Of a stretch of 64,000 nt of DNA, positions 6,436-15,393 are shown piece by piece. Under the pieces are notes generated by a model. It saw only the letters and a program-made list of their open reading frames with translations. It had not been told where the DNA came from and did not search any database. The stretch spans positions 1 to 64,000 of the IMG/VR virus record IMGVR_UViG_3300009182_000056; one strand, 5' to 3'. The position numbers and the translations under genes were made by a program. The DNA is from a virus. The first letter of the stretch is position 1, and each line of letters begins with the position of its first letter.

Positions 6436-9339
6436 ATGAACAATTTTTTTTACAACTTAAACAAAACACTGGCTAGCATTGGCAATGAACAAGAACAAAT
6501 TGCTAAGGAAGTAGCCAAGGCAGCTGAGAAGTCCCCAGTTCGTAAATCTCTCGAAGAGTCCTTACGCAGTGACATGAAGGCCCTAATGGAAGATGGCACA
6601 GGCGGAATGAACTTTAGTGGCTCAGGCTCATTAGAAGAAAAAGCTGGCTACTCTGCTAAAAAAGCAGCCGCTGGCAAAGACATCGGTAAGCCTGGCAAGA
6701 ATTTTTCTAAGATTGCTAAAGATGCTGCTGAGCGTTACGGTAGTAAAGAGCGTGGCGAGAAAGTTGCTGGCGCAGTATTGAATAAATTACGACACGCTAA
6801 GGAAGATGTTACCGACGAAGGCAATGAATTTTCAGGCGCACTAGCTAATGCTAAAAAAGATCACAAGAGTGAATTCAAAGTAGATGGTAAAACATATCCA
6901 GTACAAGAAGCCGATATGGAAGAAAGTGCTTTACAGGCCTATTTAGGTAACAAAAAATATGGCAAGCAAGGCATGGATGCTCTACGCAAAGCTGGTCGCG
7001 AGCACGCCGGTAAAGACAAAATGGATCAGATTCGCAATCGCTATGACAAGATGGACGAAACTGAAATGGAATGTGATACACCTACTCCAAGTAAAGGCAT
7101 TCCAGGCAATGTTCCTGTTAAAGGAAAAATGGATCGCTTAAAAGGCAAGCGCGACTATTATGAAACTGAAGAAGCTGACGACAGCGATGAAGATATCATG
7201 GATTATCTAAATCGTAAATTAGCTCAACACGATAAAGAGCAAGCTAAGGAAGATGCTGTATCTAAACCATATAACGGTTCTAAAGGTGATGCTGACGCAT
7301 ACAATGGTATGGAATTTGAAGGCGCTGCAATGCCACCGCCTGATGTTCCGCAGGCCGCAATTATAGCACCGTCACCAGATGCAAAATATCAAGTACAAAA
7401 ACCACAAGCTCCACAAGCAAAGACAGATATGTCTAAAATTCCTAATGACATACTACAAAAAGCAGTTGACGGTGGATACCCTGACGCAAATCCAGCATTA
7501 ATTGCGGCGGCTAAAGCAGAACTAGCAAACAGAATGAGCGGCGCAAGCAGTTACAATCCAACTGTACATAATCCTACAGTTAAAGAAGTAAGCAAGAACG
7601 GTCCGCATGGCAAACCAGGTTGGTTAATTGACGCACAGAAAAAAGCAGAAGGCGAAATTGATGAGACAATGACCCGTCAACATTTCCAACACACAGCAGA
7701 TTTGTTAAAGCATATCGAAGATCCAGCCAAGCGCATGGAACTTGCTAAACACCACGCAGGTATTTTTAAATCATCTAATCCACGATTCAATCATGAAAAA
7801 TTCATGAAGGCTTGTAATTGCGACGAAGGCATTGCTGGTCAAGCAGCTGGCACAATCGCTGGAGGGGCAATTGGCGGACCAATTGGTGCTGCTATTGGCG
7901 GCGCTATTGGTAATAATCTAACAAACGAAGAAGACTTTGAAGAAGGAATGCTTGGCTCAGTAGCTGGTGCTATTGGCGGTCCACTAGTTGGAGCGGCAAC
8001 CAATGCCATTACTGATGAAGGCTATGCTGAGATGGATGCTTGGTTAAAGCAACGTGAAAAAGAAAAAGGTACTGGTAAGTTTGACAAACGCAAAGTAAGT
8101 ACAGGTACTGTATATACACGCAGATTTGCTGACGAGCCAGAAGATGACACAGATGCGCCAATTAGTAAAGGTGGCAATCCTGCTGTTAAGCGTGGGCGCG
8201 GCCGTCCAGCGGGCACCAAAGGTGCTACTGGCTCACGAGGACCTACAGGCAAGAGTAAATTAATGTCTAAAGATGCTATCGGAGAAGAAAATGTTGATGA
8301 AGTTTGTCATCATTGTGGCCAGGCAATTCAAGAAAAAGCAGTTAGCAAAAAGCAACAACGTTTTATGGGCATGGTTCACGCCGCACAAAAAGGTGAAAAG
8401 CCAGCTAGTAAAGAAGTAGCTAAGACTGCTAAAGGCATGAAGAAAACAGATGCTGAGGATTTTGCTAGCACTAAGCACAAAGGTTTGCCAGAAAAAGTTA
8501 AATCTAAAAAAACTGAAGAAGGCAAAGGCGACGGTAATCTAGCTAATAACGCTAAACCATACGACAAAGTTACACGCGGTGATGTTATTGCTGGTCGGTT
8601 AGGTAAAGACGAAGAAGGCGGCAAGAAGAAAGTTAAAAAAGAAGAAAAAGTTGATGAAACAACAACTTCTGGTAGTGTAGCAACTGCTTCTGGAGCTCCT
8701 AAGTCTAGCAAAGGCGGCATGAAATTTGGTGGCGGCATTTATGATTCATGGAATCGCCAATATGAAACTTTATTAGCAGAAAGTGTTAATGTTAATACAA
8801 CAACAACTAAAAATGAAGAAAATCCAGACCAAGACCACGAAAGCATTACAATCACAGTAGACGGTGATGATGTTAGTCGTTTTAAACAGTTATTACAGTC
8901 TATGGGTATAACACAAAATCATAACCACGGTCGCGAAACACATTCAACAGAGCCATGCGGTTCTTGCGGTGGTATCCCTTGCCAATGTGAAGAATTAGCC
9001 GACGAAGGTGTTTTAGGTACTCTTGGCGGCGCAGCAATTGGTGGAGCATTAGGCGGACCTGTTGGTGCTGCTGTTGGTGCTGTCGGCGGACAAGAATTAA
9101 CTAAAGGTGGTTCTGGAATCATCGAAGCCGATGCTCCAGTTTCACAAAATGAGCCAGACTATCCTAGTAATCAAGAAGAAACAGATAACGCACTACAGTA
9201 CAGTGGTGGGTTGAATCGTAAAAAATCAACCGGGCAAACTACTATTCCGGTGGTTGCTAGTCAAGAAGATCGTCTACACTCCATGGAAGAGTCAGTTGAT
9301 TCATTCTTAAGTCTATACAAAGCATTTAAAACAAAATAA
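6436..9339 (+). CDS. Large modular virion protein with glycine zippers and Cys clusters
   Basis: 967 residues, very polar and Lys/Glu-rich. Modules in order: a basic segment near residue 75 (YSAKKAAAGKDIGKPGKNF, RYGSKERGEKVAGAV) seen repeatedly in phage virion proteins; acidic linkers; a folded helical part near 410-460; three Gly/Ala zippers near 475-500, 508-530 and 860-890 (e.g. AGGAIGGPIGAAIGGAIG) that could insert in membranes; and Cys clusters at ~CNCDEG, CHHCGQ and PCGSCGGIPCQC that could bind metal. A GDGNLANNAKPYDKVTRGD segment near 705 is another recurring phage module. It may be an injected or internal head protein. No enzyme domain is recognised. Confidence 0.55.
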   Translation: MNNFFYNLNKTLASIGNEQEQIAKEVAKAAEKSPVRKSLEESLRSDMKALMEDGTGGMNFSGSGSLEEKAGYSAKKAAAGKDIGKPGKNFSKIAKDAAERYGSKERGEKVAGAVLNKLRHAKEDVTDEGNEFSGALANAKKDHKSEFKVDGKTYPVQEADMEESALQAYLGNKKYGKQGMDALRKAGREHAGKDKMDQIRNRYDKMDETEMECDTPTPSKGIPGNVPVKGKMDRLKGKRDYYETEEADDSDEDIMDYLNRKLAQHDKEQAKEDAVSKPYNGSKGDADAYNGMEFEGAAMPPPDVPQAAIIAPSPDAKYQVQKPQAPQAKTDMSKIPNDILQKAVDGGYPDANPALIAAAKAELANRMSGASSYNPTVHNPTVKEVSKNGPHGKPGWLIDAQKKAEGEIDETMTRQHFQHTADLLKHIEDPAKRMELAKHHAGIFKSSNPRFNHEKFMKACNCDEGIAGQAAGTIAGGAIGGPIGAAIGGAIGNNLTNEEDFEEGMLGSVAGAIGGPLVGAATNAITDEGYAEMDAWLKQREKEKGTGKFDKRKVSTGTVYTRRFADEPEDDTDAPISKGGNPAVKRGRGRPAGTKGATGSRGPTGKSKLMSKDAIGEENVDEVCHHCGQAIQEKAVSKKQQRFMGMVHAAQKGEKPASKEVAKTAKGMKKTDAEDFASTKHKGLPEKVKSKKTEEGKGDGNLANNAKPYDKVTRGDVIAGRLGKDEEGGKKKVKKEEKVDETTTSGSVATASGAPKSSKGGMKFGGGIYDSWNRQYETLLAESVNVNTTTTKNEENPDQDHESITITVDGDDVSRFKQLLQSMGITQNHNHGRETHSTEPCGSCGGIPCQCEELADEGVLGTLGGAAIGGALGGPVGAAVGAVGGQELTKGGSGIIEADAPVSQNEPDYPSNQEETDNALQYSGGLNRKKSTGQTTIPVVASQEDRLHSMEESVDSFLSLYKAFKTK

Positions 9340-9352
9340 GGAATTAAAGTAA

Positions 9353-9850
9353 ATGAGTCAAGCCAACGTCACAGCCGGAGCATTTAGTAATGCCACTTGG
9401 TACACAGATAAAGCAGAAATTGCAACAGGAACTAATTCTGTTACATATAATGTTTATGCTGTAGCACTTACGCCGTACACATACACCACTGAAATTACTA
9501 CAACTAATACTAGTGCAGTAGTAACAACAGCTGGAACAATCTCAGTTCCGGTAGGCGCTGGCATTACTGGCACAGGTATTCCTGGTGGTGCCACTGTAAC
9601 AGCATACAGTCCCGGAGTAAGTATTACTTTAAGTGCTAATGCTACTGCCAATGGAACAGTAACAGCAACCGTTACTCCGGCACCAGTGGGTAACTTATAT
9701 TCAGCTAATCCAATAATCCCTGCTAATAGTCGCGAACAAATTTATGTCGGTGCTGGCAACAAACTTACTATCATTGGTGGTAATTCAACAGCACAAGAAA
9801 TTGGCACCGCAAGTTCAGCACTATACGGAGTTAACGCTCTTAATCCTTAA
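9353..9850 (+). CDS. Small Thr/Ala/Gly-rich virion (decoration-like) protein
   Basis: 165 residues, Thr/Val/Ala/Gly-rich beta composition without signal peptide or Cys. The central part (GTISVPVGAGITGTGIPGG, VTAYSPGVSITLSANATANG) looks like a beta-sandwich or beta-prism, as in phage head-decoration or tail proteins. Its composition resembles the 146-residue protein at 31807. AAGGA lies 11 nt before the start. The virion role is inferred from composition and the late cluster. Confidence 0.5.
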   Translation: MSQANVTAGAFSNATWYTDKAEIATGTNSVTYNVYAVALTPYTYTTEITTTNTSAVVTTAGTISVPVGAGITGTGIPGGATVTAYSPGVSITLSANATANGTVTATVTPAPVGNLYSANPIIPANSREQIYVGAGNKLTIIGGNSTAQEIGTASSALYGVNALNP

Positions 9851-9852
9851 TT

Positions 9853-10227
9853 ATGAGAGCTAACGAGTTTATTTCTGAAAGCTATAAAGGGCACGGCAAA
9901 CTTCATCCAGAGCAACAAGCTACCATGCCTCGCGCTCATAGATTTGCTGGTACCGCAGACCGCGTTTATGATTTAAATCGCGCTATGATGGCTGTGGCTT
10001 GCTCCGATGGAAAATCATTTCCACATCACGGATCTGATGCAGAAAGTTGGGTTGGGCGAAATAATCTGGCTAATCCTTTTACCGATGAAGAACATAAAAT
10101 GCTACATCATGCTTACGATGCTATTGGTATTGAAATTAATGATGCTGTAAGTCATCCTAATACAGAGCCAGACAATGTACATAAACACAGTCCAATGACC
10201 GGATTTAAAGGCTATAAAAGAAAATGA
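9853..10227 (+). CDS. Small internal head protein candidate
   Basis: 124 residues. The N-terminus MRANEFISES resembles the T4 capsid-targeting leader, with an I-S-E cleavage-type site after residue 9. The rest is His-rich and helical (NRAMMAVACSDGKSFPHH) and ends in the basic SPMTGFKGYKRK. The next gene begins and ends in almost the same way (MRAREFITEE; SPVKAFKGYPR) and overlaps this one by 4 nt, so the two look like diverged paralogues encoded as a pair. Not recognised beyond that. Confidence 0.5.
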   Translation: MRANEFISESYKGHGKLHPEQQATMPRAHRFAGTADRVYDLNRAMMAVACSDGKSFPHHGSDAESWVGRNNLANPFTDEEHKMLHHAYDAIGIEINDAVSHPNTEPDNVHKHSPMTGFKGYKRK

Positions 10228-10610
10228 GAGCTCGTGAGTTTATCACTGAAGAACGAGTATTGCCGCCTGAGCAAGCAGATCCAATGCGTCAGACTTTTAT
10301 ACTTCCTGGATTAACTTCCAGTGATCCATATCTAACTTATAGATTTGGCGTGGCCATGGCCCGTGCTAGAAGCGATGCTGTTAAAGATGACGTTAATCCT
10401 TACATATTACCGTGGGATGCAGAAGAAGTGTTTGGCGAATATGCCGTAGTAGCCGGCATAAACGGTACTGTAGATCCAATTATTGACAAGGCATTAGCAA
10501 TGACCGGTATTGGTGGCGGCAAAAAAGCCATTGGATCGTTAACGAGCCAAGAGCCACCGTCGGTAGATAAAACAAGTCCAGTAAAAGCATTCAAAGGCTA
10601 CCCAAGATGA
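10224..10610 (+). CDS. Small internal head protein candidate, paralogue of the preceding gene
   Basis: 128 residues. It opens with MRAREFITEER (I-T-E cleavage-type site) and ends with SPVKAFKGYPR, mirroring the preceding gene. The middle (YRFGVAMARARSDAVKDD) aligns loosely with the NRAMMAVACSDGK part of the neighbour. The ATGA overlaps at both ends imply translational coupling with the upstream partner and with the nuclease gene downstream. Confidence 0.5.
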   Translation: MRAREFITEERVLPPEQADPMRQTFILPGLTSSDPYLTYRFGVAMARARSDAVKDDVNPYILPWDAEEVFGEYAVVAGINGTVDPIIDKALAMTGIGGGKKAIGSLTSQEPPSVDKTSPVKAFKGYPR

Positions 10611-11308
10611 AAAAATTATTAGTAGTATTGTTATTTGTACCCTTAGCTGCTCTAGCACAAATAGCGAAAGAGTGCCCACAGTTTACGGTCAATGGTACTC
10701 CTTTATATCCAGCCAAGTTAGGCGATCAGGAAATTTGTCATACCAACTATGCTGTTATACACAAGTGCGATGTCAAAGGTCCTATAGCTGTATTTGAACA
10801 CTTAACTAAAGATAAAATTACTGGCGGATTTAAACGTCAAGATGACTTTAGACCTGACCCAAGAGTGTTTCCACAATGCCAGTCTACCCTCAAAGACTAT
10901 GCTGGACAACCATATGACCGAGGACATATGAGTCCTGCTGGTAACAATACACAGAGTAAAGAAATAATGAGTGAAAGTTTTTTCTTGAGTAACATGGTGC
11001 CACAAGTTCCTAATAACAATCGCGGCATCTGGAAACAATTAGAAACTTGGGAACGAGATTGGGCACTAGACGGAGGTGATTTTTATATTATCTCTGGTCC
11101 TGTTTTTATGCCCCATTATAAAGTAATTGGCAATGGCGTAGGTGTTCCTGATGGTTTATACAAGATTATCATCGAGCGTACATCGGGCAAAGTTATGGCC
11201 TACATGATGCCTAATGCTCCACTTCCTGTAGCAGATTTACCTAAATATCAAACAACTATGACGGCGGTTGAACAAGCAACTGGCATACAGTTTAATCTAG
11301 GCAAATAA
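10607..11308 (+). CDS. Secreted DNA/RNA non-specific endonuclease (NUC1/EndoG family)
   Basis: 233 residues. Residues 1-17 form a signal peptide (KKLLVVLLFVPLAALA, cut after AQ). The NUC1 active-site motif DRGHMSPAGNN lies at 104-114 with the general-base His at 107 and metal-binding Asn in the following helix (SNMVPQVPNNNRG). About half a dozen Cys fit an exported, disulphide-bonded enzyme. Family members cut DNA and RNA without sequence preference using one divalent metal. It overlaps the preceding gene by 4 nt and precedes the large terminase. An exported nuclease in a late operon could destroy extracellular or entering DNA or help release at lysis; the role is inferred. Confidence 0.88.
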   Translation: MKKLLVVLLFVPLAALAQIAKECPQFTVNGTPLYPAKLGDQEICHTNYAVIHKCDVKGPIAVFEHLTKDKITGGFKRQDDFRPDPRVFPQCQSTLKDYAGQPYDRGHMSPAGNNTQSKEIMSESFFLSNMVPQVPNNNRGIWKQLETWERDWALDGGDFYIISGPVFMPHYKVIGNGVGVPDGLYKIIIERTSGKVMAYMMPNAPLPVADLPKYQTTMTAVEQATGIQFNLGK

Positions 11309-11333
11309 AACTAGCCCAGTGCGGCCATCCAAT

Positions 11334-11340
11334 TAAATAC
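11334..11340 (+). promoter_or_regulatory. Late-type promoter box TAAATAC before the large terminase
   Basis: The box ends 4 nt before the terminase ATG, with no Shine-Dalgarno sequence between them. A late transcript begun here would be leaderless or nearly so. Confidence 0.4.
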
Positions 11341-11344
11341 AAGT

Positions 11345-12907
11345 ATGGCCTTTGACCAAAGCTCGCTAGCTAAAACTCCCTATAAAAAACAAGTTTGGAC
11401 TGAACAACAGCTCAAAGAATTTGCTCTTTGTGCTGATCCAGTAACCGGCCCTGCGTACTTTATGGATAACTTTTTCTATATCCAGCATCCGGTTAGAGGA
11501 AAAATGCAGTATCATCCATACGAATATCAAGAACGATTAATTACTACGTATCACAATTATCGTTTTAGTATTTCCATGATGCCACGACAAACTGGTAAGT
11601 CGACCAGTGCCGCGGGATACTTGCTATGGTATGCTATGTTTGTACCAGACTCCACAGTTCTTATTGCCGCACACAAGTATGATGGTTCTCAAGAGATTAT
11701 GACTCGTGTGCGTTATGCTTATGAAATGTGTCCTGATCATATTCGTGCTGGGGCAACAAATTATAACAAAGGTTCAATAGAATTTGAAAACGGCTCACGC
11801 ATTATGTCAGCCACAACCACAGAAAACACGGGTCGTGGTATGAGTATATCACTACTATATTGCGATGAGTTCGCCTTCGTTCGTCCCTCTGTGGCACAGG
11901 AATTCTGGACTTCTATCTCCCCAACACTAGCAACTGGTGGTAAATGTATTATCACTTCTACCCCTAACTCAGACGAAGATCAGTTTGCGTTATTGTGGAA
12001 AGGTGCGAATAAAATGGAAGATTCACACGGTAATCCGCAAGAAGTAGGTATTAATGGTTTCCGTGCTTTTCGTAGTTTTTGGCGGGAACATCCCGACCGC
12101 GATGAAGCCTGGGCTGCGGCACAACGAGCACAATTAGGTGAAGATCGATTCCGTCGTGAGATGGATTGTGAATTTATTATTAATGATGAGACGCTGATCG
12201 CGCCGGCTAAACTCATAGACTTAGAAGGTATTGAGCCAGTATACAGAACAGCTCAGGTACGCTGGTACAAACAACCTGAACCTGGTAAGATGTATTGTGT
12301 TGGGTTAGATCCTAGTTTAGGAACAGGCGGCGACCCAAGTGCTATACAAATTTTTGAAGCCAATACTACTGAACAAATAGGAGAGTGGAAACACAATCGT
12401 ACCCCTATTCCTGAGCAAATCCGCATACTGGCCGACATTGTAAAATACATTTATAGTTTTGTTAAAGATGAACAGTCAATTTACTTCTCTGTTGAGAATA
12501 ATACCATTGGAGAAGCTGCTCTTATCTCTATAGAACAATTTGGTGAAGAGAATATCAAGGGCTATTTCCTGTCGGACCCTACTCGAGGAGCCGGCCGATA
12601 TCGGAAAGGTTTCAATACTAGCCCTAAAAATAAACTCACAGCTTGTGCTAAAATGAAAACCCTAATCGAAACAGGTAAGATGAAATTGCGTAGCCGTCCG
12701 CTGATCTCTGAATTAAAAACCTTTGTAGCCAACGGAGTTAGTTACGCAGCAAAACCAGGTAGTACAGATGACTTAGTCATGGCGGCTTTGCTAGTTACCC
12801 GTATGATGATACTGTTACAAACATATCACCCAGAAATGGACACGCAAATGCGAGATTTTGGGGAAAGTATCACTCCGCCGTTGCCCTTTATTTCAACAAT
12901 GTATTAA
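11345..12907 (+). CDS. Terminase large subunit (T4 gp17-like)
   Basis: 520 residues. The N-terminal ATPase has Walker A (MPRQTGKST, ~79-87) and Walker B (LLYCDEFAF with D174/E175), then an STPNS coupling motif near 205. The C-terminal RNase H-like nuclease has CVGLDPSLGTGGD near 318-330 (first metal Asp at 322), YFSVENN and DDLVMAALL. It cuts concatemeric DNA and pumps it into the prohead. T4 gp17 is ~610 residues, so this is a compact version. The gene probably starts at this ATG from the late box just upstream, since no ribosome binding site is visible. Confidence 0.95.
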   Translation: MAFDQSSLAKTPYKKQVWTEQQLKEFALCADPVTGPAYFMDNFFYIQHPVRGKMQYHPYEYQERLITTYHNYRFSISMMPRQTGKSTSAAGYLLWYAMFVPDSTVLIAAHKYDGSQEIMTRVRYAYEMCPDHIRAGATNYNKGSIEFENGSRIMSATTTENTGRGMSISLLYCDEFAFVRPSVAQEFWTSISPTLATGGKCIITSTPNSDEDQFALLWKGANKMEDSHGNPQEVGINGFRAFRSFWREHPDRDEAWAAAQRAQLGEDRFRREMDCEFIINDETLIAPAKLIDLEGIEPVYRTAQVRWYKQPEPGKMYCVGLDPSLGTGGDPSAIQIFEANTTEQIGEWKHNRTPIPEQIRILADIVKYIYSFVKDEQSIYFSVENNTIGEAALISIEQFGEENIKGYFLSDPTRGAGRYRKGFNTSPKNKLTACAKMKTLIETGKMKLRSRPLISELKTFVANGVSYAAKPGSTDDLVMAALLVTRMMILLQTYHPEMDTQMRDFGESITPPLPFISTMY

Positions 12908-12919
12908 ATTAAAAATAGC

Positions 12920-12925
12920 TAAATA
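12920..12925 (+). promoter_or_regulatory. Late-type promoter box (TAAATA)
   Basis: In GCTAAATAATATACT, 7 nt before the next ATG. There is again no ribosome binding site, so the predicted late mRNA would start at or beside the ATG. Confidence 0.35.
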
Positions 12926-12932
12926 ATATACT

Positions 12933-15236
12933 ATGTCACAAAACAACGCTAACCAGAAGCTAAATGACTTGCTTATCAGCAAGAATTTCGACCCGCAGTC
13001 ATTAAATAATCAGGGCAAACCAGCCTCCTCTCCCGAAGAAGCAGATTTATTTTCTTTTGATTACAAAGGTGAATCAGGACAAGACTACGGCACCGTAGTC
13101 ATCATGCTCAATGATGAAAATGACTTGAATGTTTACTTTGGCGATAATATTGGTAAAAGCATGGAAGGCAATGATAAAAAGGGATGGTTTGATTTCCTAT
13201 ATCAGCTCCGTATGTTTGCCAAGAGAAATTTATTCAGTTTTACATTACAAAATTTAAACAAATTAAAATATAGTATGCAGGGTCAAGCGGCAATTAGTGA
13301 AGGATTGTTTGAATCATGGCAGGGTAAAAAAGATTTATCTTGGAATGCCGATGCTACACAAGCTCGACTAATGATTAAACACAAACGCAATATAGGCGAA
13401 GGCGAAGCTCGTTTTCGTAATATACAATCGTTGTTTATTGAAACAGCTGACGGCGAAAGATTTAAATTGCCATTTACAAAATTATCTGCTGGCCGTGCTA
13501 TGTTGGAACATGTACGACAAGGCGGTAAACCTTATGACATTCGGGGTAATCATATTGTCACTATTCTTGAAGAAATGAATTTGTTGAGTCGTTTCCGCCG
13601 CGCTAATCAAGGTAAAATCTTTGAAGGTGAAACACAACAATTAGTAGAACAAGCTACACATTATTACGAAACATTACAAAGTAATTTAAAGAGTTTAGGT
13701 ACAAAAGTTGGATACACAAAATATTTTGAATCGTGGGATCCAGCGGCATTAACTGATGAAGATGTCATCATTGAAGATTTGCGTCATATGTTTGTAGAAC
13801 AAAACATTGATTCAAGAATTGAACAAGCATTACCGTTATTGGCAAAATTACAACAGGAATACAACATGAAAGAAGCTAACATATTTGAAAATTGGACAAA
13901 CCTTATTCTCGAAGGTACATGGGCGATTCCCGATACTAAAGAAAAACAAACAGCTTTAGTAACATTGCTCAGTCAAGAATTGCCAGTTGGTGCCGATGCT
14001 ACTAACGCAACAGAATTGTTATATGATTTGCTGGGCGATGATGAATTGTTTGACCGTTTAGAAGAATTAGCCGAGCAAGACGCCAATGCTGATGCTCGCG
14101 AAATTATTCTTAATCGTTTAGAAGAATTAAAAGATAATCCAGATATTGCACAAGTTATTGGCCACTTAAAGACTCCAACACCAGATAGTCAAGAACCAGT
14201 TGACGAATCTTTTGAAGATGATGCTAGTCCAGTAGAGTCCGCTATTATTAATCGTATTATGATGGATCATCCACTTTTATTAGCTAAATTCGGTCCAGAA
14301 GCTGTTATGACTGCCGCTAGAGACCAAGCTGAATGGGTTGGTGATGTTGATGAAATCGGCAGTAGTGATGTAAGCGGTTGGATTAAAAATGTTGTTAGAG
14401 ATTTGGCAAGTACTACTCAAGAATTAGACGAACTAAGTCCAGATACATTAAAGAGCTATGTTAAGAAAGCAAGTTCAGATCGTGCCATGCGTAACTTTGA
14501 CCAAGGTGTAGACATGGGCGTTTCATATGGCGCCCGCGAACCAAAATTTGATAAAGAAAATGATCATAAAGACACATTACGCCGTCGAGGCATTCACAAA
14601 GCTGTAGATCGTTTAGAAGAAGGCGACATGAAAGACTGGTTATGGAACGAAGCCGAACGCTTAGACAAAGATGCTTTTATTAGTAATGCCGACGAATACG
14701 GTATGACCCCAGAAGAAGCCGCCGAGTGGTGGGATAGTATCAATGGAGAAATTGAAGAAGGCATCACCGGTGCCTTAGCTGGCGGCGCTTTGGGTGGCTA
14801 CGCAACTAAATCAGTTAAAGGAACAATGCTTGGAGCTAAATTAGGTAGTAAAGCACAAGATTATTTTACCAAAAAAGATAAAAAAATAGACGAAACTGAT
14901 CACAGTAGTATCGTTGACCAGATGACTAAAACACAAGCCGAAATTGAAAAAATTGTTCGTTCGGGTGGTCGTGTAGCAATGAATGATCCGTTAACTAGAA
15001 AGTTAAAAATGCTCAAAAACAAATTACATAAATCTAAAGAAGTTAATGAAAACACAGCGTTAACTGGCCCATATGGGCATTCCGGTAAACTAGCACCAGT
15101 GGAAGGCACTGACGAAGATATGATGGCTAGAATCAAATTCTTAGCCGGCATTAGAGAAAATGATACTACTACAGATGGGCAGGAAGATTCAAATTTAACC
15201 GCTATGAAATCTGTCAGTTCTATTTTCATTAGATAA
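12933..15236 (+). CDS. Large virion-associated protein with glycine zipper, unknown function
   Basis: 767 residues, acidic and mostly helical. The first ~330 residues appear folded (FSFDYKGESGQDYGTVVIML; RFRNIQSLFIETADGE) and resemble a family I know only as conserved phage hypothetical. From ~400 it becomes acidic and linker-like. LDELSPDTLKSYVKKAS near 501-517 is related to the segment in the 5866-6417 protein, and a Gly/Ala zipper near 610-640 (ITGALAGGALGGYA) matches those in the 967-residue protein. These shared modules link the three as a set of probable core or injected proteins. It lies between terminase and gp32. Confidence 0.55.
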   Translation: MSQNNANQKLNDLLISKNFDPQSLNNQGKPASSPEEADLFSFDYKGESGQDYGTVVIMLNDENDLNVYFGDNIGKSMEGNDKKGWFDFLYQLRMFAKRNLFSFTLQNLNKLKYSMQGQAAISEGLFESWQGKKDLSWNADATQARLMIKHKRNIGEGEARFRNIQSLFIETADGERFKLPFTKLSAGRAMLEHVRQGGKPYDIRGNHIVTILEEMNLLSRFRRANQGKIFEGETQQLVEQATHYYETLQSNLKSLGTKVGYTKYFESWDPAALTDEDVIIEDLRHMFVEQNIDSRIEQALPLLAKLQQEYNMKEANIFENWTNLILEGTWAIPDTKEKQTALVTLLSQELPVGADATNATELLYDLLGDDELFDRLEELAEQDANADAREIILNRLEELKDNPDIAQVIGHLKTPTPDSQEPVDESFEDDASPVESAIINRIMMDHPLLLAKFGPEAVMTAARDQAEWVGDVDEIGSSDVSGWIKNVVRDLASTTQELDELSPDTLKSYVKKASSDRAMRNFDQGVDMGVSYGAREPKFDKENDHKDTLRRRGIHKAVDRLEEGDMKDWLWNEAERLDKDAFISNADEYGMTPEEAAEWWDSINGEIEEGITGALAGGALGGYATKSVKGTMLGAKLGSKAQDYFTKKDKKIDETDHSSIVDQMTKTQAEIEKIVRSGGRVAMNDPLTRKLKMLKNKLHKSKEVNENTALTGPYGHSGKLAPVEGTDEDMMARIKFLAGIRENDTTTDGQEDSNLTAMKSVSSIFIR

Positions 15237-15393
15237 ATAAGTGTTAGAAAGCAGTAATCGGCAACATTAGTAAGGCAACTTAACCAGTTTAGTAGTAAAC
15301 ACAGACAGTCCTGTGTATAATAAAGACTGTAGGCAACTTTAATCTAGTAACATAGATAGGCATCACATTTTATAACTTGAAAGGCAACTTAAA
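15237..15393 (+). promoter_or_regulatory. gp32 leader with repeated GGCAAC elements
   Basis: This 157-nt gene-free stretch contains GGCAAC at 15260, 15274, 15332 and 15383; the last three extend to AGGCAACTT, and the last overlaps the ribosome site of gp32. A TATAAT at 15316-15321 lies inside an inverted repeat (ACAGTC 15305-15310 / GACTGT 15325-15330), with no good -35. T4 gp32 represses its own translation by binding its leader; these repeats are a candidate for similar control (inference). Confidence 0.45.

Noticed and set aside
8022-9122. Long minus-strand open frames opposite the 967-residue gene
   Set aside because: Pro/Ser/Leu-rich antisense of Gly/Lys-rich coding repeats; no start signals.
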